From the NCBI GenBank assembly GCA_945888325.1, contig CAMDAC010000003.1, positions 1 to 64,000 on the forward strand: 64,000 nt of DNA. Reading direction: 5' to 3'. The notes below the pieces were generated by a model that was not told the origin of the DNA, ran no database searches, and saw only the letters and a list, made by a program, of their open reading frames with translations. Position 1 is the first letter of the stretch. Every line of letters starts with the position of its first letter. Below, piece by piece: positions 25,177 through 33,649 of this stretch. A program made the position numbers and the translations under genes. The DNA comes from Candidatus Sulfopaludibacter sp. SbA3 (lineage in GTDB: Bacteria; Pseudomonadota; Alphaproteobacteria; Caulobacterales; Hyphomonadaceae).

Positions 25177-26067
25177 ATGCGCAGTCTCAAGCATTTGCCT
25201 GCCAAAGCCACCCGTGAAGATGTGCTGAAAGTCCTGGCCGAAGACGCCGCCGTGATCATCGACGGCCTGATGACGCCGGACCTCCTGAACCGTGTACGGA
25301 CGGAAATAATGCCTTTCGTAGAGGCGACCCCTCCCGGCCGGGATGACTTTACCGGCCGACTGACGACCCGGACCGGCGCCCTGGTAGCGCGCTCGCCCGC
25401 CTGCCGGGACCTGGTAAGCGATCCGCTGATCAACGCCGCCACTGAATCTTTCCTCGCGCCCTTCTGCGACCGCTACCAGCTGCACCTGACCCAGGTGATC
25501 CGCATCAAGCCGGGACAGGGCGCGCAGGTGCTGCACCGCGACCGCCTCGCCTGGGGCGGCTACCTCCAGCGCAGCATCGAGCCGCAGCTGAACATGATCT
25601 GGGCCGTGACGGATTTCACGAAGGAGAATGGCGCAACCCGCGTCGTGCCCGGCAGCCATCTCTGGGAAGACGGGCGCGGCGCCCATGAGGAGGAGATCAC
25701 CTATGCCGAGATGAAGGCGGGATCGGTGATCATCTATACCGGCTCGGTGATCCACTCCGGCGGCGCCAACGTCTCGGCCGCCGACCGCGTCGGCATCAAC
25801 ATCACTTTTTCCCTCGGCTGGCTGCGGCAGGAAGAGAACCAGTATCTCTCCTGTCCGCCGGAGATCGCCGCGAACCTGTCGCCGGACCTGCAGCGCCTGA
25901 TCGGCTATTCGATGGGCAGCTATGCGCTCGGCTATTTCAGCCCGCCTCTGCCACCCGGCGAAGGCCCGGAAATCGTGCCGCCGGAAACGCTGTTCTCCGG
26001 CGAAGTGAAAGGATGGGGGGATGATCTGTATGCGAAGGTTTCCCAGCGCGCATCCACCGCGTCCTGA
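25177..26067 (+). CDS. Phytanoyl-CoA dioxygenase (PhyH) family protein
   Basis: This 296-residue protein fits the Fe(II)/2-oxoglutarate oxygenase family. The metal-binding HxD is H120-R-D122, the distal histidine H192 is in VIHSGGANVS, and the 2-oxoglutarate arginine is probably R203 in DRVGINITFS. It probably hydroxylates a lipid-like or secondary metabolite substrate. AGAGGAGG lies ahead of ATG 25177. It is downstream of the TetR gene and presumably under the same control. Confidence 0.88.
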   Translation: MRSLKHLPAKATREDVLKVLAEDAAVIIDGLMTPDLLNRVRTEIMPFVEATPPGRDDFTGRLTTRTGALVARSPACRDLVSDPLINAATESFLAPFCDRYQLHLTQVIRIKPGQGAQVLHRDRLAWGGYLQRSIEPQLNMIWAVTDFTKENGATRVVPGSHLWEDGRGAHEEEITYAEMKAGSVIIYTGSVIHSGGANVSAADRVGINITFSLGWLRQEENQYLSCPPEIAANLSPDLQRLIGYSMGSYALGYFSPPLPPGEGPEIVPPETLFSGEVKGWGDDLYAKVSQRASTAS

Positions 26068-26089
26068 CACGCCAGAGCGAAGAGCAAGC

Positions 26090-26602
26090 ATGCGAACCCA
26101 GAGCATCCGGATGATCCCGCGCGGCGCAGGCCGCGTCTTTCTGGCCGCAGCGATCTGGACCCTCGCCGCGTGCGCCTCCGCCCACGATACCCGTATCGAA
26201 ATACAAGATCAGGCACAGGAAACCCTGCCGATGACACCGGCCATGACCTATTTTGAAATTCCCGTCGCCGACATGGACCGGGCCATGCAGTTCTATACCT
26301 CCGTATTCGGTGTTTCCCTGACCCGGGAAATCGTGGACGGTTACGACATGGCGCTCTTTCCGCCGGCGGAAGACGGATGGGGTGCGAGCGGCGCGCTGGC
26401 CAAGGGCGATGTCTATGTGCCGTCGAAGACCGGAGCGATCCTCTATTTTCGCGTCGCCTCGATTGACGATGTCCTTGCGAGGGCGACCGCGGCTGGCGCG
26501 GGCATACTCTATCCCAAGAAAGACATCGGCGAGCTTGGCTTCGTGGCCGAGATCGAAGACAGCGAAGGCAGCCGGATCGCGCTGACCGAGCAGAAGATGT
26601 GA
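26090..26602 (+). CDS. VOC family lipoprotein
   Basis: This 170-residue protein has an N-terminal signal with lipobox (WTLAAC) followed by a glyoxalase-like domain (MTYFEIPVADMDRAMQFYTSVF; GILYPKKDIGELGFVAEIEDSEGSRIAL). A VOC domain on a lipoprotein is uncommon; an in-frame Met (MTPAMTYFEIPV) at 26231 could start a cytoplasmic form of usual length. It lies 22 nt after the PhyH gene and probably in the same operon. Confidence 0.75.
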   Translation: MRTQSIRMIPRGAGRVFLAAAIWTLAACASAHDTRIEIQDQAQETLPMTPAMTYFEIPVADMDRAMQFYTSVFGVSLTREIVDGYDMALFPPAEDGWGASGALAKGDVYVPSKTGAILYFRVASIDDVLARATAAGAGILYPKKDIGELGFVAEIEDSEGSRIALTEQKM

Positions 26603-26676
26603 GACAGCGCGCCTGAAAAGCAAAGCGCGCGGAAGTTGCCCTCCGCGCGCCTTTGATTTTCAATCCGTAGCCGGAC

Positions 26677-27978
26677 TTACTTGCGCCAGATGGCGGCCAG
26701 CGAGGGGTCTTCGACGCCGCCTTCATACTTGCGCAGCTCGTGGCGGCCGACCACCATGTGGTGGACTTCGTCCGGGCCGTCTGCGAGGCGCAGGGTGCGC
26801 TGGCTGGCATACATGCGGGCCAGCGGGGTCCATTGCGAGACACCTGTTGCGCCGTGGATCTGGATCGCCTGGTCGATGATCTGGCAGACGCGCTCCGGCA
26901 CCATGGCTTTCACCATCGAGATCCAGATGCGGGCTTCCTTGTTGCCGAGGACGTCCATCGCCTTGGCGGCTTTCAGAACCATCATGCGCATCGCTTCGAT
27001 CTCGATGCGGGCGCGGGAGATGATCTCAGTATTGCCACCGAGTTTCGCCAGCGGCTTGCCGAAGGCCTCGCGGCTGAGGCCGCGGATACACATCAGGTCG
27101 AGCGCGCGTTCGGCCTGGCCGATGGAGCGCATGCAGTGGTGGATACGGCCCGGGCCGAGGCGGAGCTGCGAAATCTCGAAGCCGCGGCCTTCGCCGAGCA
27201 GCATGTTTTCCTTCGGTACGCGGACGTTCTCGAAGCGCAGGTGCATGTGGCCATGCGGCGCGTCAGGCTCACCGAACACGTGCATCGGGCCGACGATCGT
27301 GACGCCCGGATGGGGCAGCGGCACGAGGACCTGGGACTGCTGGCGGTTGACGTCCGGGCCGTTGTTCGAGCGGCACATCACGATCATGATGCGGCACCGC
27401 GGATCGCCGGCGCCGGAGGCGTAGTACTTCTCGCCGTTCAGCACATACTCGTCGCCGACCAGTTCGCACTTCATCGAGACGTTCTTGGCATCCGAGGAGG
27501 CCATGTGCGGCTCGGTCATCACGTAAGCGGAGCGGATCTTGCCTTCGAGCAGCGGCTTCAGCCACTTCTCTTTCTGGGCGGGGGTGCCGACGCGTTCCAG
27601 CACTTCCATGTTGCCGGTGTCGGGCGCCGAGCAGTTCATCGTCTCGGACGCCATCGGGTTCTTGCCGAGTTCGGCGGCGATGTAGGCATAGTCGAGGTTC
27701 GACAGGCCTTCGCCGGTTTCGGCGTCCGGCAGGAAGAAGTTCCAGAGGCCCTGCTTCTTGGCTTCGTCCTTGGCTTTCTCGAGGCATTCAAGCTGGCCGG
27801 GGGCGTAGGTCCAGATGTTCGGATTGCCTTCGCCGAGGCGGTGGAACTCCACGCTCATCGGGTTCACGGTTTCCTGGATGAACTTCACGACGTGCTCGTA
27901 AAGCGGACGGACGCCCTCGGACATGCGAAGGTCGTTCAGGTCGGCGTGCTCGTCGCCGGTGCGTTGTGTATCAGGCAT
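26677..27978 (-). CDS. Acyl-CoA dehydrogenase family protein
   Basis: This 433-residue flavoenzyme resembles the ACAD10/11-type subgroup. It has AYVMTEPHMASSDAKNV (FAD/substrate contact), FGKPLAKLGGNTEIISRARIEIEAMRMMVL and the C-terminal QIHGATGVSQWTPLARMYASQRTLRLADGPDEVHH. It oxidises an acyl-CoA, transferring electrons to ETF. The start ATG 27978 gives MPDTQRTGDEH. A phosphotransferase of the kind often paired with this subfamily occurs far away at 54 kb. Confidence 0.92.
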   Translation of the reverse strand: MPDTQRTGDEHADLNDLRMSEGVRPLYEHVVKFIQETVNPMSVEFHRLGEGNPNIWTYAPGQLECLEKAKDEAKKQGLWNFFLPDAETGEGLSNLDYAYIAAELGKNPMASETMNCSAPDTGNMEVLERVGTPAQKEKWLKPLLEGKIRSAYVMTEPHMASSDAKNVSMKCELVGDEYVLNGEKYYASGAGDPRCRIMIVMCRSNNGPDVNRQQSQVLVPLPHPGVTIVGPMHVFGEPDAPHGHMHLRFENVRVPKENMLLGEGRGFEISQLRLGPGRIHHCMRSIGQAERALDLMCIRGLSREAFGKPLAKLGGNTEIISRARIEIEAMRMMVLKAAKAMDVLGNKEARIWISMVKAMVPERVCQIIDQAIQIHGATGVSQWTPLARMYASQRTLRLADGPDEVHHMVVGRHELRKYEGGVEDPSLAAIWRK

Positions 27979-28108
27979 GGGTCTGTTTCCTCTCCCAAGG
28001 TTCATGTTTTCTGCTGGTCTTCTTCAGCAGGGTAACTGACGCGCCGGGGGGCGCGCAAATTCTTTCTGGCTCTCGCGCTGGCGAAGGGACTCGGCTAAGG
28101 CGCTTGCG

Positions 28109-28855
28109 ATGAGTTCCGTTTCGGCCCTCGTGATCCTGGTTACCGTGTTGGTGACCGCGTTCATTTCCGGCATCTTCGGCATGGCCGGCGGGCTGATCCT
28201 GATGGGCGTGCTGGCCGCGATGCTGCCCGTCGCGACCGCGATGGTCGTCCACGGCGCTGTGCAGATGGTCTCCAACGGCTACCGGGCTTTCCTCTGGCGC
28301 CAGTACATCGACTGGCGCGTCTTCCGCCGTTACGCGCTCGGCGCGCTGTCGGGCTTTCTGGTCCTGTTGCTTGTGGCCTGGCGCCCCGAGGCGCGCGCCG
28401 TCTACCTGTTCCTCGGGCTCACAGCGATGCTCGTCTGGCTGCCGAAGAGCTGGCTCCGGCTGGACATACTCCAGCGAGGCCAGGCGGAACTGGCGGGTCT
28501 TGCCGTACAGGCCCTGAATACGCTGGGGGGCGTTGCCGGCCCCCTGCTCGATATCTTTTTTGTCACGACTGACATGGACCGGCGCGCGATCGTGGCCACC
28601 AAGTCGGTGACGCAGGTGCTCGCCCATCTTGTGAAGATTGTTTTCTGGGGCGTTCCGGTGATGGCCGCTGCCGGCGAGGCGGCCTTTCCGCCCGCCTGGT
28701 TTTTTGTCATGGCGGTCCCGGTCTCGATGCTCGGCACGACTCTCGGCGGCAAGCTGCTCGAGCGCATGAGTGATGTCGACTTCAAGCGGGCGATGAAATG
28801 GCTCGTCACCGCGATTGGCGCGGCGATGCTGCTGAAGGCGGCGGGATGGCTTTAG
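28109..28855 (+). CDS. Sulfite exporter TauE/SafE family transporter
   Basis: This 248-residue inner-membrane protein has about eight helices and the family's glycine-rich repeats (FISGIFGMAGGLILMGVLAAMLP; VVHGAVQMVSNGYRAFLWRQYIDW). Members export sulfite, sulfoacetate or related organosulfur anions; the substrate here is not deducible. It is divergent from the acyl-CoA dehydrogenase. Confidence 0.85.
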   Translation: MSSVSALVILVTVLVTAFISGIFGMAGGLILMGVLAAMLPVATAMVVHGAVQMVSNGYRAFLWRQYIDWRVFRRYALGALSGFLVLLLVAWRPEARAVYLFLGLTAMLVWLPKSWLRLDILQRGQAELAGLAVQALNTLGGVAGPLLDIFFVTTDMDRRAIVATKSVTQVLAHLVKIVFWGVPVMAAAGEAAFPPAWFFVMAVPVSMLGTTLGGKLLERMSDVDFKRAMKWLVTAIGAAMLLKAAGWL

Positions 28856-28945
28856 CACGGCGGTCATGCGCGTTACTCCACTTCCCCACCGCGCTCCTTT
28901 GCCCCAGTCTCGACTATTCGGCAACTTTATCTTATGAAGCTCACT

Positions 28946-28962
28946 CATCACCGATGGTGATG
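28946..28962. promoter_or_regulatory. LysR-type operator (T-N11-A dyad)
   Basis: CATCACC-GAT-GGTGATG is a perfect 7-bp dyad containing T-N11-A (TCACCGATGGTGA), ending 17 nt before the LysR start. The position fits autorepression. Confidence 0.55.
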
Positions 28963-28979
28963 TGAGGAATTTACCATAG

Positions 28980-29873
28980 ATGAACCTGCGCAGTCTCGAC
29001 CTGAACCTCCTGCCGGTATTGGAAGCCATCCATACCGAGCGCAGCCTGACCCGGGCGAGCGAGAGCCTGCACATCACGCAGCCCGCCGTCAGCAATGCGC
29101 TGGCCCGGCTGCGGCTGCATTTTGAAGATCCGTTGTTCGTGCGCGAGGGGCGCGGCGTGAAGCCGACGGCAATGGCCGAGGCGCTGATGCCGGCGGTGCG
29201 CGAGGCGCTGGACCGGCTGCGTGCGGGACTGGAGCCGCGCTCCGATTTCGATCCCGCCCGCTCGACCCGTGTGTTCAACATCTCTGCCCGCGATGCCTCC
29301 GCCTACATGCTGGTGCCGCCCCTGGCGCGCAAGCTGGAAGCCGTGGCGCCGGGACTGCGCATCGCCTGGAGCCAAATCGACCGCTCCGCGATCTCGACGG
29401 AGCTGGCCTCCGGGCGCCTTGACCTCGCCATCGATGTGCCGGAACTGCGCGGCCCGAACCTGGAACGCGAAGTGCTGTTCTCGACACCCTATGCCTGCAT
29501 GCTGGCGCCGGATCATCCGATGGCGGACAAGAAGTTGACGGCCGAGCGCTTCTTCGCCTTGCGCCATATCGCCGTCTCCAGCCGGCGCGAGGGGCGCAGC
29601 CTGGTGGAGGAGATGGCACGCGCGGCGGGCGGGCGGATCACGCCGGCGCTGCGCCTGCCCAACCACCAGCCCGCCATCGAAGCGGCGCGCCAGACGCAGC
29701 TGGCGCTCGTGGCGCCGCGCCCGATGGCGGAAGCCTCGGGACTTGTGGTGCGCGACTTGCCGATCCCCTCGCCGATGCTGGCGAGCGTGCTCTACTGGCG
29801 GCGGGAGAATTCCGAAGACCCGGCCCTGATCTGGCTGCGCGGCGTGTTCGGGGAGATTGCGACGGGGATGTAA
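28980..29873 (+). CDS. LysR family transcriptional regulator
   Basis: This 297-residue protein has an N-terminal winged helix-turn-helix (MNLRSLDLNLLPVLEAIHTERSLTRASESLHITQPAVSNAL) and a periplasmic-binding-like effector domain, resembling the NodD/NahR/LeuO branch (DPLFVREGRGVKPTAMAEAL). A perfect dyad with LysR spacing lies 17 nt upstream. No obvious divergent target is present; the co-directional TauE gene ends 124 nt upstream. Confidence 0.92.
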   Translation: MNLRSLDLNLLPVLEAIHTERSLTRASESLHITQPAVSNALARLRLHFEDPLFVREGRGVKPTAMAEALMPAVREALDRLRAGLEPRSDFDPARSTRVFNISARDASAYMLVPPLARKLEAVAPGLRIAWSQIDRSAISTELASGRLDLAIDVPELRGPNLEREVLFSTPYACMLAPDHPMADKKLTAERFFALRHIAVSSRREGRSLVEEMARAAGGRITPALRLPNHQPAIEAARQTQLALVAPRPMAEASGLVVRDLPIPSPMLASVLYWRRENSEDPALIWLRGVFGEIATGM

Positions 29874-29883
29874 GGGCCCTGGC

Positions 29884-31632
29884 TCAGGCCCGCCGGTATT
29901 CCTCGTCCCGGGCCTGGCCGATCCGGGTGCGGACGGTCTCGGGATCGTAGCCGAAGATTTCGAGGGCCTTGCGGACAAGTTGAAGTCCGGATTCGATGGC
30001 TTCCGGCACGACATGGCTCGCGCCCGCAGCGGTCAGGCGCACCATATGGTCGCCGTCATGCGCGCGGGCGAGAATGGTGATGTCGGGGCGCAGTTCCAGC
30101 GCGCAGCGAACCATCGATTCCGCCCGGTCCGGATCATCCACGGTGATGATCAGCATGGCGGCGCGGGCGATACCGGTCGCGTTCAGGTACTCGGCCCGGG
30201 CCGCGTCGCCGACATAGGCATGCACGCCGGCCTTGCGGGCCAGGCGGATCTTGTCGGGCTCGCGGTCAATGGCCACGATGGCGGCTTCTTCATCGACGAG
30301 CAGGCGCGCGATCGACTGGCCGACACGGCCGTAGCCGGCGAGGATCACATGGTCGGTCAAGTGATCGAGGTCCATCATCGACGGCAGGCCGTCCTCGGCC
30401 GGCTTGCGGGCGGCGAGCCGGCGGCCGAGCTGGCCGAGCAGCGGCGTCAGCAGCATCGAGAGACCCGCGACGGCGGAGGCAAAGGTCGCCGCATCGGCCG
30501 GTATGGCATCGGCGGCGCGTGCGGCGGTGAGGACGACGAAGGCGAACTCGCCGGCGGGCGCGAGCAGAAGGGCCGCTTCGAGCGAGAGCGGATGATTGCC
30601 CGCAAACAGGCGGCAGGCGACATAGGCGATCAGCACCTTGACGGCGACCAGGGCGCTGAGTGCGGCGAGGATCCAGACGATCTGGTCGGCAATGAACGGC
30701 AGGTCGAGGCCCATGCCGACGGTCATGAAGAAGAGGCCGAGCAGCAGGCCCTTGAACGGCTCGAGGTCCACTTCGGTCTGGTGCTTGAACTCGGTCTCGC
30801 CTACGAGAAGGCCCGCGAGGAAGGCGCCGAGGGCGAGCGACAGGCCGGCGCTGTAGGTGATCGCGGCAGCGCCGACGACGGTCAGCAGCGTCAGCGCCAT
30901 CAGGAAGTCGCGCCCGCCGCTGGCGGCAGCGAGGCGGAAGACGCGGCCGAGCAGGTAGTGGCCAATGGCCCAGATCAAGGCGATGGCGATCAGCCCGCGG
31001 ATCAAGGCATCGACCAGCACGCCGGCCATGTTCGCGTCCGACTTCATCGCCGCGAAGCCGACAAAAATCAGGATCGGGGCGACCATGATGTCCTGGAAGA
31101 GCAGCACGCCGAGCGTGGCGCGGCCGACCGGCTGGGCCGCGCGCTTGCTCTCGATCAGCACCTGCATGACGATGGCGGTGGACGACAGGGCCAGCGCGAG
31201 ACCGAGGATCATGGCGACCGGCAGGTCCAGCCCGAAGGCGAGACCGGCCCCGGCGATGGCGACCGCACTGAGGATCGCCTGCCCGCCGCCCGCGCCGACC
31301 ACGACCTTGCGCAGGGCCCAGAGCTTGGCGAACGAGAACTCGACGCCGAGCAGGAACAACAGGAACAGAACGCCGAGTTCGGCGAAGGGCAGCGCGGCTT
31401 CCGGTGAGGAGATCGAGAAGAATTCGAGAACTGGTGTATCCTGAGCGAGACGTCCCAAGGCGAAGGGACCGAGCGCGAGACCGGCCACCATGAAGGCGAT
31501 GACGGTCGGGATCTTGATGAAGCGCATCGCGGGCACAAGGATGCCGGTGGCGATAAGAAAGACCAGCAGGTCCTTGATCAGCGTTGGGCTGGGGCCATGG
31601 CCGGAGGCGGCGTGATCGATGACCTGTTCCAT
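29884..31632 (-). CDS. Monovalent cation:proton antiporter with TrkA-N domain (KefB/C type)
   Basis: This 582-residue protein has an N-terminal Na/H-exchanger domain of about 12 helices (VIAFMVAGLALGPFALG, FLLFLLGVEFSFAKLW) and a C-terminal RCK NAD-binding domain (HVILAGYGRVGQSIARLLVDEEAAIVAID). It resembles glutathione-gated potassium efflux systems KefB/KefC. No KefF/KefG ancillary subunit is adjacent. ATG 31632 has AAAGGGGG upstream; the track start is 21 codons longer. Confidence 0.9.
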   Translation of the reverse strand: MEQVIDHAASGHGPSPTLIKDLLVFLIATGILVPAMRFIKIPTVIAFMVAGLALGPFALGRLAQDTPVLEFFSISSPEAALPFAELGVLFLLFLLGVEFSFAKLWALRKVVVGAGGGQAILSAVAIAGAGLAFGLDLPVAMILGLALALSSTAIVMQVLIESKRAAQPVGRATLGVLLFQDIMVAPILIFVGFAAMKSDANMAGVLVDALIRGLIAIALIWAIGHYLLGRVFRLAAASGGRDFLMALTLLTVVGAAAITYSAGLSLALGAFLAGLLVGETEFKHQTEVDLEPFKGLLLGLFFMTVGMGLDLPFIADQIVWILAALSALVAVKVLIAYVACRLFAGNHPLSLEAALLLAPAGEFAFVVLTAARAADAIPADAATFASAVAGLSMLLTPLLGQLGRRLAARKPAEDGLPSMMDLDHLTDHVILAGYGRVGQSIARLLVDEEAAIVAIDREPDKIRLARKAGVHAYVGDAARAEYLNATGIARAAMLIITVDDPDRAESMVRCALELRPDITILARAHDGDHMVRLTAAGASHVVPEAIESGLQLVRKALEIFGYDPETVRTRIGQARDEEYRRA

Positions 31633-31743
31633 GCGGCGCCCCCTTTCTGCGGATCCCTGATGGCCGACCTTAACGAGCGCGGAGTCGGCTGACACCCCAT
31701 CTTGTCACAATAGGTAGAATGGACCGGCACGAATGACGGTGGT

Positions 31744-31762
31744 GCCTGATTCCGGATCAGGC
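31744..31762. terminator. Palindrome at the end of the DUF2975-HTH operon
   Basis: GCCTGAT-TCCGG-ATCAGGC is a perfect 7-bp stem that overlaps the HTH gene stop. There is no T-run; it may be a dispersed repeat reused as a transcript end. Confidence 0.35.
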
Positions 31763-32017
31763 GAGGCCATCACTTTCGGCAACCTGGGCACTGGCTGTTC
31801 CCGCAACCGTCTCTCCGAAATCAAGCAGGTCGCCCGGCTTGCAATCGAGCGCCTCGCAGAGCTTGGCCAGCGTCTCGAAGCGCACGCCCTTCACCTTGCC
31901 GGATTTCAGCAGGGAGAGGTTCGCCTCGGTGATGCCGATGGCCGCCGCCAGATCCTTCGCCTTCATCTTGCGGCGGGCCAGCATCACATCGAGCGTGACG
32001 ATGATGTCGCGCGCCAT
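31757..32017 (-). CDS. Small HTH (XRE/YozG-like) regulator
   Basis: This 86-residue single helix-turn-helix protein has MKAKDLAAAIGITEANLSLLKSGKVKGVRFETLAKLCEALDCKPGDLL, the Cro/CI type found paired with DUF2975 membrane proteins. Its ATG overlaps the stop of the DUF2975 gene (TGATG). It probably controls its own operon through the 23-bp palindrome upstream of that gene. Confidence 0.88.
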   Translation of the reverse strand: MARDIIVTLDVMLARRKMKAKDLAAAIGITEANLSLLKSGKVKGVRFETLAKLCEALDCKPGDLLDFGETVAGTASAQVAESDGLA

Positions 32018-32535
32018 CAGATAATCTGGTCGCTTTCGGCCTTCAGGCGGATGCCTTCGGCGAGGACATGGCTGAGGCCGAGGATGGCGGCGCCTATGGC
32101 GGCCGTGCCGAGAGCGAGATCGTTGATGTGCCAGATAAAGCCGCGCCCGTCGCCGGTGGTCCAGCTGAGGACGGTGGGCACGATGATTGCGCTGGCGGCG
32201 GCCGCCCAGATGAGGCCGCCTCCGGCATTGCGGAGGGCCTTCAGGTTGCGGGCCGAGAAGACCTCGCCCTCGCCTGTACGGCTGAACAGACCAGCGAAAT
32301 CCCCGAGGACACCGATAATGATCAGCGTCGGCGTATTGACCAGCAGGGCGAGGAGAAAGGCCTGCAGCACATCCTTCCAGTTCTCCTGCGTGACGACGCG
32401 CGCGCCGACCTTGCCGGTCAGGTCGGCGGCGACGGAGCCGAGCATCATGACGATGAGCACGATGGCGGCGATGGACAGCCAGGACGTGTCGCGCAGGGCG
32501 GAGGCCGGAGGGGTGGTGGCTTCGGAGCGGGTCAT
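32017..32535 (-). CDS. DUF2975 membrane protein
   Basis: This 172-residue protein has four hydrophobic helices (SIAAIVLIVMMLGSVAADL, VLQAFLLALLVNTPTLIIIGVL, GGLIWAAAASAIIVPTVLSW, LGTAAIGAAILGLSHVL) and the family's DLALGTAAIGAAILGL-type end. DUF2975 genes are typically followed by a small HTH gene, as here. The function is unknown. ATG 32535 follows AGGGAGACC; the track start (32571) has no ribosome site. Confidence 0.82.
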   Translation of the reverse strand: MTRSEATTPPASALRDTSWLSIAAIVLIVMMLGSVAADLTGKVGARVVTQENWKDVLQAFLLALLVNTPTLIIIGVLGDFAGLFSRTGEGEVFSARNLKALRNAGGGLIWAAAASAIIVPTVLSWTTGDGRGFIWHINDLALGTAAIGAAILGLSHVLAEGIRLKAESDQII

Positions 32536-32571
32536 GCGGGGGTCTCCCTGTTCGGGAGTCTCATATGTCAA

Positions 32572-32594
32572 AAATTATTGTATGACAATAATTT
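32572..32594. promoter_or_regulatory. 23-bp perfect palindrome, operator of DUF2975-HTH operon
   Basis: Arms AAATTATTGT and ACAATAATTT are exact complements around ATG, an AT-rich island in GC-rich DNA 37 nt upstream of the DUF2975 start. On the coding strand the centre reads CATACAATAAT, which can serve as a -10, so bound regulator would block the promoter. Confidence 0.65.
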
Positions 32595-32616
32595 CTTTTC
32601 GCCACCCTACAAGTCC

Positions 32617-33285
32617 TCAATCCTCCAGGGTCGGCTTGATCGCATCGATCGCGGGCTGGCGGGCGAGGATCTTGTTGCGCCAGTAGGCGCCGCTGGCGAT
32701 GGGCTTCAGGCGTTCGGCTTCGGCCATCGCGGCGGCGTGGACCTCGCCCGGCTCAACGACCTTGTCGAGCCAGCCGACGGGCACGGCTTCGTCCGGTGTG
32801 TAGAGGCGGGCCTGCACGAGGGCTTCGGTGAGGTACATCGGGTTGAGGCGGGCGCGCGGGAGCTCGACGCCGAAGCCGGGCAGCGTCATGCCGTTGATGG
32901 TTTCGTTGGCGCCGATCTTGTAGGCGCCGCGCGCGCCGATGCGGGTATCGGCGCCGAGCAGCAGGAAGGCGCCCATGGCGATGGCGTGGCCGGTGGCGGC
33001 GATGATGATCGGCTGTTTCGAGGTGAACAGGCGGAAGGCGAGCTTGCCGCCGCCATTGACGAGACGGCGCACGTCTTCCGGGTCCGAGGTGGCCAGGAAC
33101 TTCAGATCGAAGCCGGCGGAGAAGCGCTCGGGGCGGCCGGTGAGGATGATCACGCTGGCGGATTTTTCCGCCTCGTCGAGGGCGGCGTTGACGGCGTCCA
33201 GCATGGTCAGGCTGATGGCGTTGGCCTTGCCGTCATCCATGGTGATGAGGGCGATGTCGTTGTCGATCTTGAGGGTGGCGGTCAT
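32617..33285 (-). CDS. Crotonase/enoyl-CoA hydratase family protein
   Basis: This 222-residue member is short for the family. It has ILTGRPERFSAGFDLKFL and IIAATGHAIAMGAFLLLGADTRIGA as the oxyanion-hole segments and a truncated C-terminal helical region. It starts MTATLKIDNDIALITMDDGKANAI at 33285 with AGGAG upstream; the 84 extra track codons read into a dispersed repeat. Substrate is unknown. Confidence 0.87.
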   Translation of the reverse strand: MTATLKIDNDIALITMDDGKANAISLTMLDAVNAALDEAEKSASVIILTGRPERFSAGFDLKFLATSDPEDVRRLVNGGGKLAFRLFTSKQPIIIAATGHAIAMGAFLLLGADTRIGARGAYKIGANETINGMTLPGFGVELPRARLNPMYLTEALVQARLYTPDEAVPVGWLDKVVEPGEVHAAAMAEAERLKPIASGAYWRNKILARQPAIDAIKPTLED

Positions 33286-33423
33286 GGGGGCTCCTGCAGC
33301 TTGGGGCGATTTGGAGCGCGTGACATCGGGGAAAGCAAGGGCCCCCACCGCTTGCGTCGGGGGATCCATTGCGAAGGAATGGACGGTGAGGGTTTTGAGA
33401 TCGGGAAATTTTCTGGAGCCATG

Positions 33424-33630
33424 CACGGAGTATAACTCCGTGGGCGGAGGTGTAGCGCAAGGACGCGCCAAGCATCTTGCAAACGCTTGACGGGGATGGA
33501 GTTTATTTTTCGGGAGGGGTGGTTCTTTTAGGCGCAAGTTCCGTTTCCGGCGGCGGCCACTGGGCGTTATCGCGATGCAAACAGTGCATGTTTGCTATCG
33601 ATTTCCTCTCATCCATTCTCATTTTTTATC
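33424..33630 (+). repeat. Dispersed intergenic repeat, copy B
   Basis: The best-preserved copy starts CACGGAGT-ATA-ACTCCGTG, then GGGCGGAGGTGTAGCGCAAGG, CGCTTGACGGGGATGGAGTT, TTTTAGGCGCAAGTTCC, and ends TCTCATCCATTCTCATTTTT TATC. The variable middle contains a GCAAACA-gtgca-TGTTTGC hairpin. It occupies most of the 364-nt gap between the crotonase and tadA genes, which otherwise holds nothing recognisable. See copies A, C and D. Confidence 0.8.
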
Positions 33631-33649
33631 ATCTGGAGCCGGTTGGCTC

